Shown piece by piece: positions 56,827-64,000 of a DNA stretch of 64,000 nt; the first letter of the stretch is position 1, and the number at the start of each line of letters is the position of its first letter. Origin of the DNA: Lysinibacillus sphaericus (GTDB lineage Bacteria; Bacillota; Bacilli; Bacillales_A; Planococcaceae); the NCBI RefSeq assembly GCF_002982115.1, contig NZ_CP019980.1, positions 3,480,001-3,544,000 of the forward strand, written 5' to 3'. Made by a program: the position numbers and the translations under genes. The notes below the pieces were generated by a model. It worked only from the letters and a program-made list of their open reading frames with translations. It was not told the origin of the DNA and made no database searches.

Positions 56827-58494
56827 TTAATACTCCATTATGATTGGGATAATCATAGGGCGGCGCTTCGTTTTTTGGAATAAATAAGTATTTAATGTAT
56901 CACGAATTTCTTGTTTAATATTTGTCCATTCGAAAGTATCTTTCCCAACATATTTTTCAATCACGTTTTTCGCAATTTCAGATGCTTCTACCATCAGTTG
57001 CTCTGACTCACGCACATAGACGAAACCACGCGATAAAATTTCGGGACCTGAAGCAATTTTCTTTTGTGCACGGTTTAAAGTGACAACAACAATGAAAATA
57101 CCATCTTGCGAAAGTAATTTACGATCACGTAAAACAATATTTCCAACATCGCCTACACCGATACCGTCTATTAATACATTACCAGCTTGTACACGACCAC
57201 TCATTCGCATTTTGCCATTTTTGTATTCGACAATATCACCTTTATCAGCGATAAAAATTTGTGATTTTTGCATACCAAGCTGTTGTGCTAACTTAGAGTG
57301 TGCAATCAGCATACGATATTCCCCTTGAACTGGAATAAAGTATTTCGGCTGCATTAAATTCAACATTAGTTTTAAATCTTCTTGGCTACCGTGACCTGAT
57401 ACATGGACATTTTTACTCGATGTCAAAATTTCAGCTCCAGCTTTTGCGATGGAGTTCATCGTATTGGCCATTTGCACTTCCATCCCTGGAGACGGCGTAA
57501 ACGTAATAAGTACTGTATCATTTTGTTTAATTTTAATGTCTCGATGATGCTTACGAACAATTTTCTCTAACGCATCTAACGGTTCGCCTCTATTACCAGT
57601 TGTGATAATAATAATTTCTTCTTCTTGATATTTTTGCATCTCAGAGATTGGAATAATCGTATCTTCTTCTACCGTTAAGTACCCTAACTGTACACCTAAA
57701 TCAACAGCTTTTTCTAAAGGTTTCCCCACAATAACCACTTTGCGGAACGATTTTTGCGCTTGCGTTAGGACTTGTTGAATACGAATGAAATTAGAAGCAT
57801 AGACAGCTACTAAAATACGACCTGGTGCCGAATGGAATGTTTTTGATAATTGCTCTTCAATCACAATTTCAGATGTCGTATAGCCTGGTCGCTCTGCTTC
57901 ACAAGACTCCGATAGTAAGATAAATACGCCTTCTTCACCTAACTGTGCCATTTTGGCTAAATCCGGTTTAAACTTACCTGTTGCCGATTGGTCGAATTTA
58001 AACTCTCCAGTATGAACAATCGCTCCTTCAGAAGTATGGAACACAACCCCTAACGAATCGGGAATACTATGTGTTGTATGGAAGAATGTCACATACGTAG
58101 AGTTGAAATTCATACGGCTACGATTTGTTACTTCAAAGAATTTCACCTGATGTGGTGCAGGTAATTCCTTTAAATGTTCTTTGGCAAGTGCAATCGTTAA
58201 TTTTGATCCATATACTGGTGCTTTCACTTTTTGTAAAATATAAGCGATTGACCCAATGGCATCCTCATGACCATGTGTTAAGAAAATCCCTTTCACACGC
58301 TCTTTGTTTTCTTCTAAATACGTAATATCAGGTATTACGATGTCAATGCCCAACATCTCGTCTTCTGGGAACATTAAACCGCTATCTACTACAAATAGCT
58401 CTTCGTCAATTTCTACTACGCACATTGCTTTTCCGATTTCGCCCACACCACCTAGTGGAATGATGCGAATTAATTCATTTTTCTTTTTTGTCAA
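56827..58494 (-). CDS. rnjB: Ribonuclease J2
   Basis: A 555-residue metallo-beta-lactamase/beta-CASP nuclease, same length as B. subtilis RNase J2. The start is TTG 58494 with AGGAGG 7 nt upstream; the longer frame to 58569 is unsupported. The metal motif reads THGHEDAIG, where RNase J1 has HGHEDHIGG; loss of the second His-type ligand is a mark of J2, which is mainly a partner of J1. The beta-CASP segment HVSGHGSQEDL and C-terminal MIIPIIMEY are present. Confidence 0.94.
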   Translation of the reverse strand: MTKKKNELIRIIPLGGVGEIGKAMCVVEIDEELFVVDSGLMFPEDEMLGIDIVIPDITYLEENKERVKGIFLTHGHEDAIGSIAYILQKVKAPVYGSKLTIALAKEHLKELPAPHQVKFFEVTNRSRMNFNSTYVTFFHTTHSIPDSLGVVFHTSEGAIVHTGEFKFDQSATGKFKPDLAKMAQLGEEGVFILLSESCEAERPGYTTSEIVIEEQLSKTFHSAPGRILVAVYASNFIRIQQVLTQAQKSFRKVVIVGKPLEKAVDLGVQLGYLTVEEDTIIPISEMQKYQEEEIIIITTGNRGEPLDALEKIVRKHHRDIKIKQNDTVLITFTPSPGMEVQMANTMNSIAKAGAEILTSSKNVHVSGHGSQEDLKLMLNLMQPKYFIPVQGEYRMLIAHSKLAQQLGMQKSQIFIADKGDIVEYKNGKMRMSGRVQAGNVLIDGIGVGDVGNIVLRDRKLLSQDGIFIVVVTLNRAQKKIASGPEILSRGFVYVRESEQLMVEASEIAKNVIEKYVGKDTFEWTNIKQEIRDTLNTYLFQKTKRRPMIIPIIMEY

Positions 58495-58579
58495 TTTGTT
58501 TCCTCCTAAAAAATATCCCGAACAGCAACCACTTATTTTCATTATACGATTTGCAAGGCTTTTGCACAAATTATTTTAA

Positions 58580-58756
58580 GTGCCAGTCACCCAAACAATT
58601 CTATCGTAAAAATCCACTACGCTTTCCGCGGGCACGTTGTAAGCCGAAACTCCTCGCTAACACGCGGTTTGTTGCGCCTTACACCTGCGCATTCCCGCTG
58701 GATTCTACCTTGAATTTTCACCCAGCTTGTTATGAAATTGTTTGAGTGCCTGGCAC
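58580..58756 (-). repeat. Dispersed repeat element with 21-bp inverted end repeats
   Basis: The ends 58580-58600 (reverse) and 58736-58756 (forward) are copies of the same 21-mer found at 22552, 22590, 25522 and 25688, here in inverted order. The core shares the CGCTTTCCGCGGGCACG block with the element at 25522. It lies between rnjB and dapA. Beyond it, GGCACCGCAACA occurs twice in tandem (58751-58774). No coding frame in it is convincing. Confidence 0.75.
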
Positions 58757-58775
58757 CGCAACAGGCACCGCAACA

Positions 58776-58823
58776 ATAAAAAAACTATAGATAAACTCTT
58801 ATTGGCGAGTTTATCTATAGTTT
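58776..58823 (-). terminator. Intrinsic terminator of dapA
   Basis: Minus-strand ACTATAGATAAACTC pairs with GAGTTTATCTATAGT (58820-58806 with 58798-58784), followed by UUUUUUUAUUG. It ends the dpaA-dpaB-asd-dapA series and insulates rnjB. Confidence 0.92.
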
Positions 58824-58829
58824 CACTTA

Positions 58830-59729
58830 TTATCTAAAATTTTTAGCTTTTTCTTGGTACGTTTCCCATATTTGGTCGAAGTTCGCTTTTTCTTCATCTG
58901 TCATTTCCACCATTGGTAGTCGAACATTTAATGTATCAAAGCCTAGTTTTGTCATCGCATATTTGATCGGTGAAGGATTCGGTTGTGCAAATAGCGCACG
59001 CACTAAAGGTAATAATGCTCGATGAATTTTTGCAGCCTGTTCATGCTTTCCTTCTTCAAATAATCTGATCATTAACTGCATATCATTTCCGACAACGTGT
59101 GAAGCAACTGAAATGACACCAGCACCACCAATTGCTAACAATGGTAATGTTAATCCGTCATCCCCGCTATAAACTAAAAAATCATCTGCCGCTTCAACGT
59201 TTTCAATAATATCGCCCATTTGATCTAAATTCCCGCTCGCCTCTTTAATCCATGAGATATTAGGAATTTTACTTAAATCAACAGACGTCTCGTAGGCAAC
59301 GTTTATACCTGTACGTCCTGGAACATTATAAAGCATCACAGGCAACTTTGTTTCTTTTGCAATCGTCTCAAAGTGCGCGTAAATACCTCGTTGGTTTGGC
59401 TTATTATAATAAGGTGCTACTAACATAATGCCATCCGCACCATTTTCCTCAGCCTTATGCGTCATCGCGATTGAATAGGCTGTTTCATTGTCCCCTGTAC
59501 CTGCAATTACCGGTACACGGCCCGCTACTTTTTCTACTGTAAATCGTACAACTTCAATTTTTTCTTCTGTGGTCATAGTTGGGTTTTCAGAGGTTGTGCC
59601 ACATGCAACAATGCAATCAGTACCATTATCAATTAAATGATTAATAATACGTTCTAGTTCTGGATAATTAATCGTACCATCTTCTTTAAACGGCGTTATC
59701 ATTGCCGTTCCAATTCGACCTAAATTCAT
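58830..59729 (-). CDS. dapA: 4-hydroxy-tetrahydrodipicolinate synthase
   Basis: DapA condenses pyruvate with aspartate semialdehyde. The 299-residue protein has GTTSENPTMT, the Tyr motif YNVPGRTG, and Schiff-base Lys in WIKEASGN. Start ATG 59729 has GAGGGG and GTAAGG upstream; 16 residues of a longer frame are not conserved. It lies 13 bp after asd, so dapG, present here in B. subtilis, is missing. It serves lysine, cell wall and dipicolinate synthesis. Confidence 0.96.
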   Translation of the reverse strand: MNLGRIGTAMITPFKEDGTINYPELERIINHLIDNGTDCIVACGTTSENPTMTTEEKIEVVRFTVEKVAGRVPVIAGTGDNETAYSIAMTHKAEENGADGIMLVAPYYNKPNQRGIYAHFETIAKETKLPVMLYNVPGRTGINVAYETSVDLSKIPNISWIKEASGNLDQMGDIIENVEAADDFLVYSGDDGLTLPLLAIGGAGVISVASHVVGNDMQLMIRLFEEGKHEQAAKIHRALLPLVRALFAQPNPSPIKYAMTKLGFDTLNVRLPMVEMTDEEKANFDQIWETYQEKAKNFR

Positions 59730-59742
59730 CCTTACACCCCTC

Positions 59743-60780
59743 TTATAGTAAGTTATCCTCAAGCATTGCTTCTGCAATTTGAATAGAGTTCAATGCAGCG
59801 CCTTTTAATAAATTATCTGATACGATCCATAGGTGGAATCCTTTTTTATTATCTAAGTCTTGACGGATACGTCCTACAAAGGTAGCATCTTCCCCTTCTG
59901 CGTAAATCGGCATTGGGTAAGTTTGTGTTGCGATATCATCTTGTAATACAATTCCAGGTGCATTTCGTAATACTTCGAAAATGCCTTCTACTGTTGTCTC
60001 TTTTTCTACTTCAATATAAACAGATTCAGAGTGTCCTGAAACAACTGGTACACGTACACATGTAGCAGCTACTTTTAACTCTGGTGCATGCATAATTTTC
60101 TTCGTTTCATTAATCATTTTCATTTCTTCATATGTAAAGCCATTGTCAGTAAATTTATCAATTTGTGGAATGACATTACGGGCAATTGGGAAATGACGTT
60201 TGTCGCCACCACTCGGTAAAATATTTGCTTCTACATCTTTACCTGCATCCCAGTTTGCGCTTTGTGCTTTTAGTTCTTCAATTGCTGAAATCCCTGCACC
60301 AGAAACTGCTTGGTACGTCGATACCAATACTTTTGTTAAACCAAATGTTGCACGGATTGGTTCAAGCGCTGCAACCATTTGGATTGTTGAGCAGTTTGGA
60401 TTAGCGATAATCCCCTTATGTTTAGCAAGATCGCCGCGATTCACCTCAGGTACTACTAAGGGCACCTCTGGATCCATACGGAAATGGCTCGTATTGTCAA
60501 TGACTACTGCCCCGCGTTTAGCCGCTTCTGGCGCAAGCACTGCCGATACAGAACCTCCCGCAGAGAATAAAGCGACATTGACGCCTTCAAAAGCTTCAGG
60601 TGTCGCTTCTTCAATTGTATACGTCTCACCATTAAATTCGATTGGTTTTCCTGCGGAACGTGCAGAAGCTAAAAACTTAATCTGTCCGATTGGAAATTTT
60701 CGTTTAATTAGCTGTTCCATCATTTTTGAACCTACTGCTCCTGTTGCACCTACAACCGCAACTGTTAACTGCTTAGTCAT
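59743..60780 (-). CDS. asd: Aspartate-semialdehyde dehydrogenase
   Basis: Asd reduces aspartyl phosphate to aspartate semialdehyde with NADPH. The 345-residue enzyme has VGATGAVGSKMM at the N-terminus, the catalytic Cys in NPNCSTIQ near residue 130, and the His/Arg active-site region (GHSESVYIEV). GGAG lies 9 nt before ATG 60780. It follows dpaB by 82 bp and feeds dapA directly. Confidence 0.97.
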   Translation of the reverse strand: MTKQLTVAVVGATGAVGSKMMEQLIKRKFPIGQIKFLASARSAGKPIEFNGETYTIEEATPEAFEGVNVALFSAGGSVSAVLAPEAAKRGAVVIDNTSHFRMDPEVPLVVPEVNRGDLAKHKGIIANPNCSTIQMVAALEPIRATFGLTKVLVSTYQAVSGAGISAIEELKAQSANWDAGKDVEANILPSGGDKRHFPIARNVIPQIDKFTDNGFTYEEMKMINETKKIMHAPELKVAATCVRVPVVSGHSESVYIEVEKETTVEGIFEVLRNAPGIVLQDDIATQTYPMPIYAEGEDATFVGRIRQDLDNKKGFHLWIVSDNLLKGAALNSIQIAEAMLEDNLL

Positions 60781-60862
60781 CTGTCATCTCTCCTTGAATA
60801 CAAGTTCCATAATGTGTGCTATTGTATCATAAAAATACTGAAAATTGTGTGCAATTAATGAT

Positions 60863-61453
60863 TTATTTGAAATATTGTATCAACAGTGGTTGTAATTGCT
60901 TTTTCTGCGTAATTGCTGCATGAACCGTGTCGACCATTTGGTCAAAATCAGCAATTAATGAATTGGGTTTTCCATGTGGTGAATCCTGACCAAATGGAAT
61001 AAAGTAGATGTTTTTCGCATTGAGCAGTTTCATAATATTGATGCCATTTAAGCCCAGTGCATCATTTGTAGAAATACCTAGAACGACTGGGGAGCCATTT
61101 CGCAAAGTTGCCTTTGCAGCCATGAGCACAGGACTATCCGTCGCGGCATTGGCAAATTTACTAATACTATTGCCAGTCATTGGTGCTATGACCATTGCAT
61201 CCAACGGATTGGAAGGTCCAAATGGTTCCGCTTCTTTTATAGAAGAAATAACCTTTTCCCCTGTCAAAGCCTCTATTTTCGCAATCCATTCTTCCCCTGT
61301 TCCAAAACGTGTTGCGGCATGTAATACTGAATGCGTAATAATGGGGATAACGGTCGCCCCTGCATCAATAAAATTTTGAATCTTTGGTACAACATCTTCA
61401 TACGTACAATGTGAAGCCGTAATGCCTAAACCAATTCGTTTACCCGTCAGCAA
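60863..61453 (-). CDS. dpaB: Dipicolinate synthase subunit B (SpoVFB)
   Basis: A 196-residue flavoprotein-type subunit that with DpaA oxidises dihydrodipicolinate to dipicolinic acid in the mother cell. Segments LGITASHCTYEDV, PMTGNSISKFANAATDSPVLMAAKA and VVLGISTNDALG are typical. The start is TTG 61453 with GGAGG 7 nt upstream; it overlaps the dpaA stop by 7 nt. Expression should be sigma-K dependent, as in B. subtilis; no promoter search was decisive. Confidence 0.95.
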   Translation of the reverse strand: MLTGKRIGLGITASHCTYEDVVPKIQNFIDAGATVIPIITHSVLHAATRFGTGEEWIAKIEALTGEKVISSIKEAEPFGPSNPLDAMVIAPMTGNSISKFANAATDSPVLMAAKATLRNGSPVVLGISTNDALGLNGINIMKLLNAKNIYFIPFGQDSPHGKPNSLIADFDQMVDTVHAAITQKKQLQPLLIQYFK

Positions 61454-62226
61454 TTTTCTTCCTCCTCTATTGCCTTGCACAAAATTTCTGCCGCATCATG
61501 TGCAAAGTATTTCCCAGGTAATGATGGCAATAGTACATACGTTTGCAATTGGTCCGCATCAATATCTAAACAGCCTGGCTCCGAAGCTAAATCATATAAC
61601 ACGGCTGGCACATGATCCTGAAACGATTCTGTAATCCACTTAGCTGGAATCGTATTAATGAAAATCCCATCATGTATGGACCATTTTCGATCGTCTAAAT
61701 TCGAAGCTTTATAGCCATATGCTTTTGCTTCACTCACTTGTACCACTGAACGCGCAACAATATGCACATTAGCGCCCATCTTTACGAGTAAAGAAGCGAG
61801 CATTTTGGCGATGCGACCAAAGCCTGCGATCGTAAAGTTTTGTCCGTAAATACATTTCTGCTCGAGTCCGTAAAACGTGGCGATAAATCCCTCCGCCGTC
61901 AACCTTGCATTTTGCCAAATAAAAGACTCCTGTTGCAAGTAACAATTCGTGTCATTTTTTTCTAGCAATTGCTTCCAATGCATCGTTAATCGACCCGTAT
62001 AAAACTTCACTTGTGATATGCCATACAATTGCTCCACTTCTATCTTCAATGGAAGTATAGGGAGAACAATTTTATTAGGCTGGAACTCTAAAACAAGTTT
62101 ATTTAACTCCTCATTCCAAACTGAAGTTCTTTTATAAAATACTGTACGTGAAGGACTTCGCAACATCGTCGCTAATTCTTTTAATCTTGAGTCCTCGCCG
62201 ATTACCAGCCATTTTTCGTTTTCCAA
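61447..62226 (-). CDS. dpaA: Dipicolinate synthase subunit A (SpoVFA)
   Basis: A 259-residue NAD(P)-type subunit of dipicolinate synthase with nucleotide motif AGFGRIAKMLASLLVKMGANV split over residues 130-150, close to the family GxGRxG pattern but with Ala at its end. It is shorter than B. subtilis DpaA (about 297 residues) at the N-terminus. The start is TTG 62226 after GAGGTG. First gene of dpaA-dpaB-asd-dapA. Confidence 0.92.
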   Translation of the reverse strand: MENEKWLVIGEDSRLKELATMLRSPSRTVFYKRTSVWNEELNKLVLEFQPNKIVLPILPLKIEVEQLYGISQVKFYTGRLTMHWKQLLEKNDTNCYLQQESFIWQNARLTAEGFIATFYGLEQKCIYGQNFTIAGFGRIAKMLASLLVKMGANVHIVARSVVQVSEAKAYGYKASNLDDRKWSIHDGIFINTIPAKWITESFQDHVPAVLYDLASEPGCLDIDADQLQTYVLLPSLPGKYFAHDAAEILCKAIEEEENC

Positions 62227-62235
62227 AAGCTCACC

Positions 62236-62499
62236 TCACTGTAAAAATTCAGACTGTACTGTCGTCGTTTTGTTAAATAAAATACGATCTTCTCCAATTA
62301 ATATAATTTCATGCCACGGAATCATTTCACTAACTTTTACTTTCTTCTTTTGGAATGGCATTTTTTCTTTAATAATCTCAAATCCATGTATCTTTCCTGT
62401 CTGCACATCTAATAGGCATTCTGTGTGTGCCAGTATGCCAAAATGTACACCACCTTCAACTTGAATCAATTCTTTATCCACCATTTCAGATAATAGCAT
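62236..62499 (-). CDS. ymxH: YlmC/YmxH family sporulation protein
   Basis: An 87-residue PRC-barrel-type protein (LLSEMVDKELIQVEGG at the start; DVQTGKIHGFEI in the middle), often annotated as a sporulation-associated protein. It precedes dpaA by 9 bp, the conserved order. AGGAGGG lies before ATG 62499. Function is not established. Confidence 0.88.
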   Translation of the reverse strand: MLLSEMVDKELIQVEGGVHFGILAHTECLLDVQTGKIHGFEIIKEKMPFQKKKVKVSEMIPWHEIILIGEDRILFNKTTTVQSEFLQ

Positions 62500-62580
62500 G
62501 CCTCATCTCCCTCCTTGAGCCGTTAACCCAATATATGCCGAGTTTTTGCAATTCGTGCCCCATACAAAAGTACTTCTAGG

Positions 62581-62609
62581 TTGCAACTTTCATACATACT
62601 GTGTATAGT
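62581..62609 (+). promoter_or_regulatory. Sigma-A promoter of the YtrA-type operon
   Basis: TTGCAA (62581-62586) and TATAGT (62604-62609) are 17 bp apart, about 35 bp upstream of the GntR start. The -10 lies within the inverted repeat at 62598-62622. Confidence 0.65.
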
Positions 62610-62622
62610 GTGTATATACAGT
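62598..62622 (+). promoter_or_regulatory. Inverted repeat operator of the YtrA-type regulator
   Basis: ACTGTGTATA and TATATACAGT flank a 5-bp centre, with one mismatch in ten. The site covers the -10 hexamer and the start point, so bound repressor would block transcription of its own operon. Confidence 0.65.
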
Positions 62623-62644
62623 TATAATCAAGAGGTGAAAATAA

Positions 62645-63022
62645 GTGCGTATCCATTTAAGCAATGCGAGTGATAAACCAATCTATGAACAAATTACTGT
62701 TCAGCTAAAAGAAGCCATTTTAGCCAATAAACTTCACGCAGGCGATGCACTACCCTCTATACGTGCACTCGCCAAGGATCTCAAAATTAGCGTGATGACA
62801 ACCAAACGAGCATATGCAGATTTAGAGCGAGACGGCTTTATTGAAACGGTAGCGGGAAAAGGTAGCTTTGTTACTGAACGTAACCAAGATTTTTTACGGG
62901 AGGAGTTATTGCGCCAAGTAGAGGAGCATTTACAAAAAGCCGTCAGAATAGCTAAAACCGCCGGACTTGTAAAAGAGGAGTTAGTAGACTTACTTTCATT
63001 AATTGTAGAGGAGGACAACTAA
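62645..63022 (+). CDS. GntR-family regulator, YtrA subfamily
   Basis: A 125-residue regulator with an N-terminal winged helix (PIYEQITVQLKEAILANKL, LPSIRALAKDLKISVMTTKRAY, GKGSFVTE) and a short helical dimerisation tail, the YtrA pattern. These proteins repress adjacent ABC exporter genes and respond to cell-envelope stress. Start GTG 62645 has AGAGGTG 7 nt upstream. The stop is one base before the ABC gene. Confidence 0.92.
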   Translation: MRIHLSNASDKPIYEQITVQLKEAILANKLHAGDALPSIRALAKDLKISVMTTKRAYADLERDGFIETVAGKGSFVTERNQDFLREELLRQVEEHLQKAVRIAKTAGLVKEELVDLLSLIVEEDN

Positions 63023-63871
63023 ATGAATGCCATTGAAATCCATGATTTACACAAAGGCTTTGAAGGCTTTTCACTAAAAGATATTAGTTTTTCAGTACCT
63101 CAAGGAACAGTAATGGGCTTTGTTGGTGAAAACGGTGCAGGTAAATCCACTACCATAAAATGCATGCTTAATTTATTGAAAAAAGAATATGGCGAAATTT
63201 TGCTATTCGGTAAAGATATTGTCGAATATGAGCTTGCGATAAAAAACGACATCGGTGTCGTTTTCGACGAGCTGCATGTACCTGAAACGCTGAATGCGAC
63301 GCAACTCGACAAATTTATGAAAAGGGTATTTAAAACATGGGATTCGAATTATTATTTTGAGCGATTGACGCAATTTAAGGTGCCTAAGCGAAAAAAGGTA
63401 AAAGAGTTGTCTCGAGGAATGAAGATGAAGCTATCGATAGCTTTAGCATTGTCGCACCATCCAAAATTATTAATTTTAGATGAACCAACAAGTGGATTAG
63501 ACCCAATTATACGTGATGAAATTCTCGACTTATTTTTAGCGTTTATGCAGGATGAAACACATAGCATACTATTTTCATCACATATAACAAGTGATTTAGA
63601 AAAGATAGCTGACTATATTACATTTATTCATAACGGTGAAATATTATTTAGTGAAAGCAAGGATGTCTTACTATATGATTACGGGATTTTTAAAGGGACG
63701 AATGAGAAAATAAGCGAATTACCTGAGCAAGCAATTATTCAAAAACGCGAAGGAACTTTCGGGCTTGAAGTACTTGTGCTAGAAAATGAAATAAACGAAG
63801 CATTTACCGTTGAAAGACCGACTATTGAGGATATCATGCTATTTTTCGTGAAAGGTAGTGTTCAGCCATGA
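63023..63871 (+). CDS. ABC transporter ATP-binding protein (YtrB-like)
   Basis: A 282-residue ATPase: Walker A GENGAGKST near residue 36, signature ELSRGMKMKLSIAL, Walker B LLILDEPTSGLDP, then a C-terminal accessory region with EITFIHNGEILFSES. The LSRGM-type signature is typical of exporters controlled by YtrA proteins. It is directly adjacent to the regulator and overlaps the next gene as ATGA. Cargo unknown; peptide antibiotics or envelope components are possible. Confidence 0.9.
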   Translation: MNAIEIHDLHKGFEGFSLKDISFSVPQGTVMGFVGENGAGKSTTIKCMLNLLKKEYGEILLFGKDIVEYELAIKNDIGVVFDELHVPETLNATQLDKFMKRVFKTWDSNYYFERLTQFKVPKRKKVKELSRGMKMKLSIALALSHHPKLLILDEPTSGLDPIIRDEILDLFLAFMQDETHSILFSSHITSDLEKIADYITFIHNGEILFSESKDVLLYDYGIFKGTNEKISELPEQAIIQKREGTFGLEVLVLENEINEAFTVERPTIEDIMLFFVKGSVQP

Positions 63872-64000
63872 CTGCTCTTGTAGTAAAAGATTTAATGACG
63901 ATACAGCGTCAGCTAAAGACACAAGCTTTTATACTTATCCCCATGCTGCTTTTTTCCATACTAATGGGGCAAGGATCAATTATTTTTTCCTTTATATTAT
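63868..64000 (+). CDS. ABC-2 type transporter permease, 3'-truncated by window edge
   Basis: Only the first 44 residues are in the window: MTALVVKDLMTIQRQLKT, then a hydrophobic helix (FILIPMLLFSILMGQG) typical of the first segment of ABC-2 permeases. ATG 63868 overlaps the ATPase stop as ATGA. It completes the GntR-ATPase-permease unit. Confidence 0.82.
   Translation, partial: MTALVVKDLMTIQRQLKTQAFILIPMLLFSILMGQGSIIFSFIL

Noticed and set aside
60200..60832. Long plus-strand frame of 210 codons opposite asd
   Set aside because: Antisense to a highly conserved enzyme; composition fits a shadow frame.

Overview
The window is a low-GC stretch of a spore-forming Bacillales chromosome. Spore genes (cotE, spoVS, dpaAB, spoIIIE, ymxH) and the gene order ymxH-dpaAB-asd-dapA-rnjB-spoIIIE ... 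ymfFHIJK-rodZ-pgsA-cinA-recA-rny-ymdB-spoVS-korAB-miaB-ymcA-cotE-mutSL-miaA-hfq match the Bacillus subtilis backbone. Details such as korAB and the Lysinibacillus-like protein sequences suggest a Lysinibacillus or close relative; that genus call is inference. Almost all genes lie on the minus strand. Only a small membrane protein near 22.3 kb and a GntR/ABC operon at the right edge are on the plus strand. No rRNA, tRNA, CRISPR array, transposase or prophage was seen.

Layout from left to right. 0-1.1 kb: the 5' part of cobT behind a cobalamin riboswitch and a terminator. 1.2-14.6 kb: RNA and DNA maintenance genes (rhodanese, hfq, miaA, mutL, mutS, ymcA, miaB) and spore-coat gene cotE, with a glycerol module (glpK, glpD and an alpha/beta hydrolase) inserted between mutL and miaA. 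14.8-21.2 kb: a seven-gene operon with an ABC importer, two different metal-dependent phosphoesterases and a DeoR regulator, probably for an organophosphorus nutrient. 21.5-22.7 kb: small unknown genes and repeats. 22.7-27 kb: korAB, spoVS, ymdB. 27.2-36.9 kb: a nine-gene Wzx/Wzy-type polysaccharide locus inserted between ymdB and rny. 37.2-48 kb: rny, recA, cinA, pgsA, rodZ and the ymf genes. 48.2-54 kb: a BMP-type nucleoside ABC transporter and a GntR regulator. 54.2-62.5 kb: spoIIIE, rnjB, dapA, asd, dpaBA, ymxH. 62.6-64 kb: a YtrA-type repressor with an ABC exporter that runs off the window.

Functional links: asd and dapA supply dihydrodipicolinate to DpaAB for spore dipicolinic acid; the hydrolase may feed glycerol to GlpK and GlpD; BY-kinase, phosphatase and chain-length adaptor control the Wzx/Wzy polymer; Hfq, RNase Y, RNase J2, YmdB and YmcA are all connected with RNA turnover.

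The least explained items are the organophosphorus uptake cassette, a six-copy 21-bp repeat associated with a hairpin-forming core, the 22-serine tail of CotE, and loss of the HPr-phosphorylated histidine in GlpK. Several gene starts given here are shorter than the longest open frame, because a Shine-Dalgarno sequence and family alignment point to an internal ATG, GTG or TTG.
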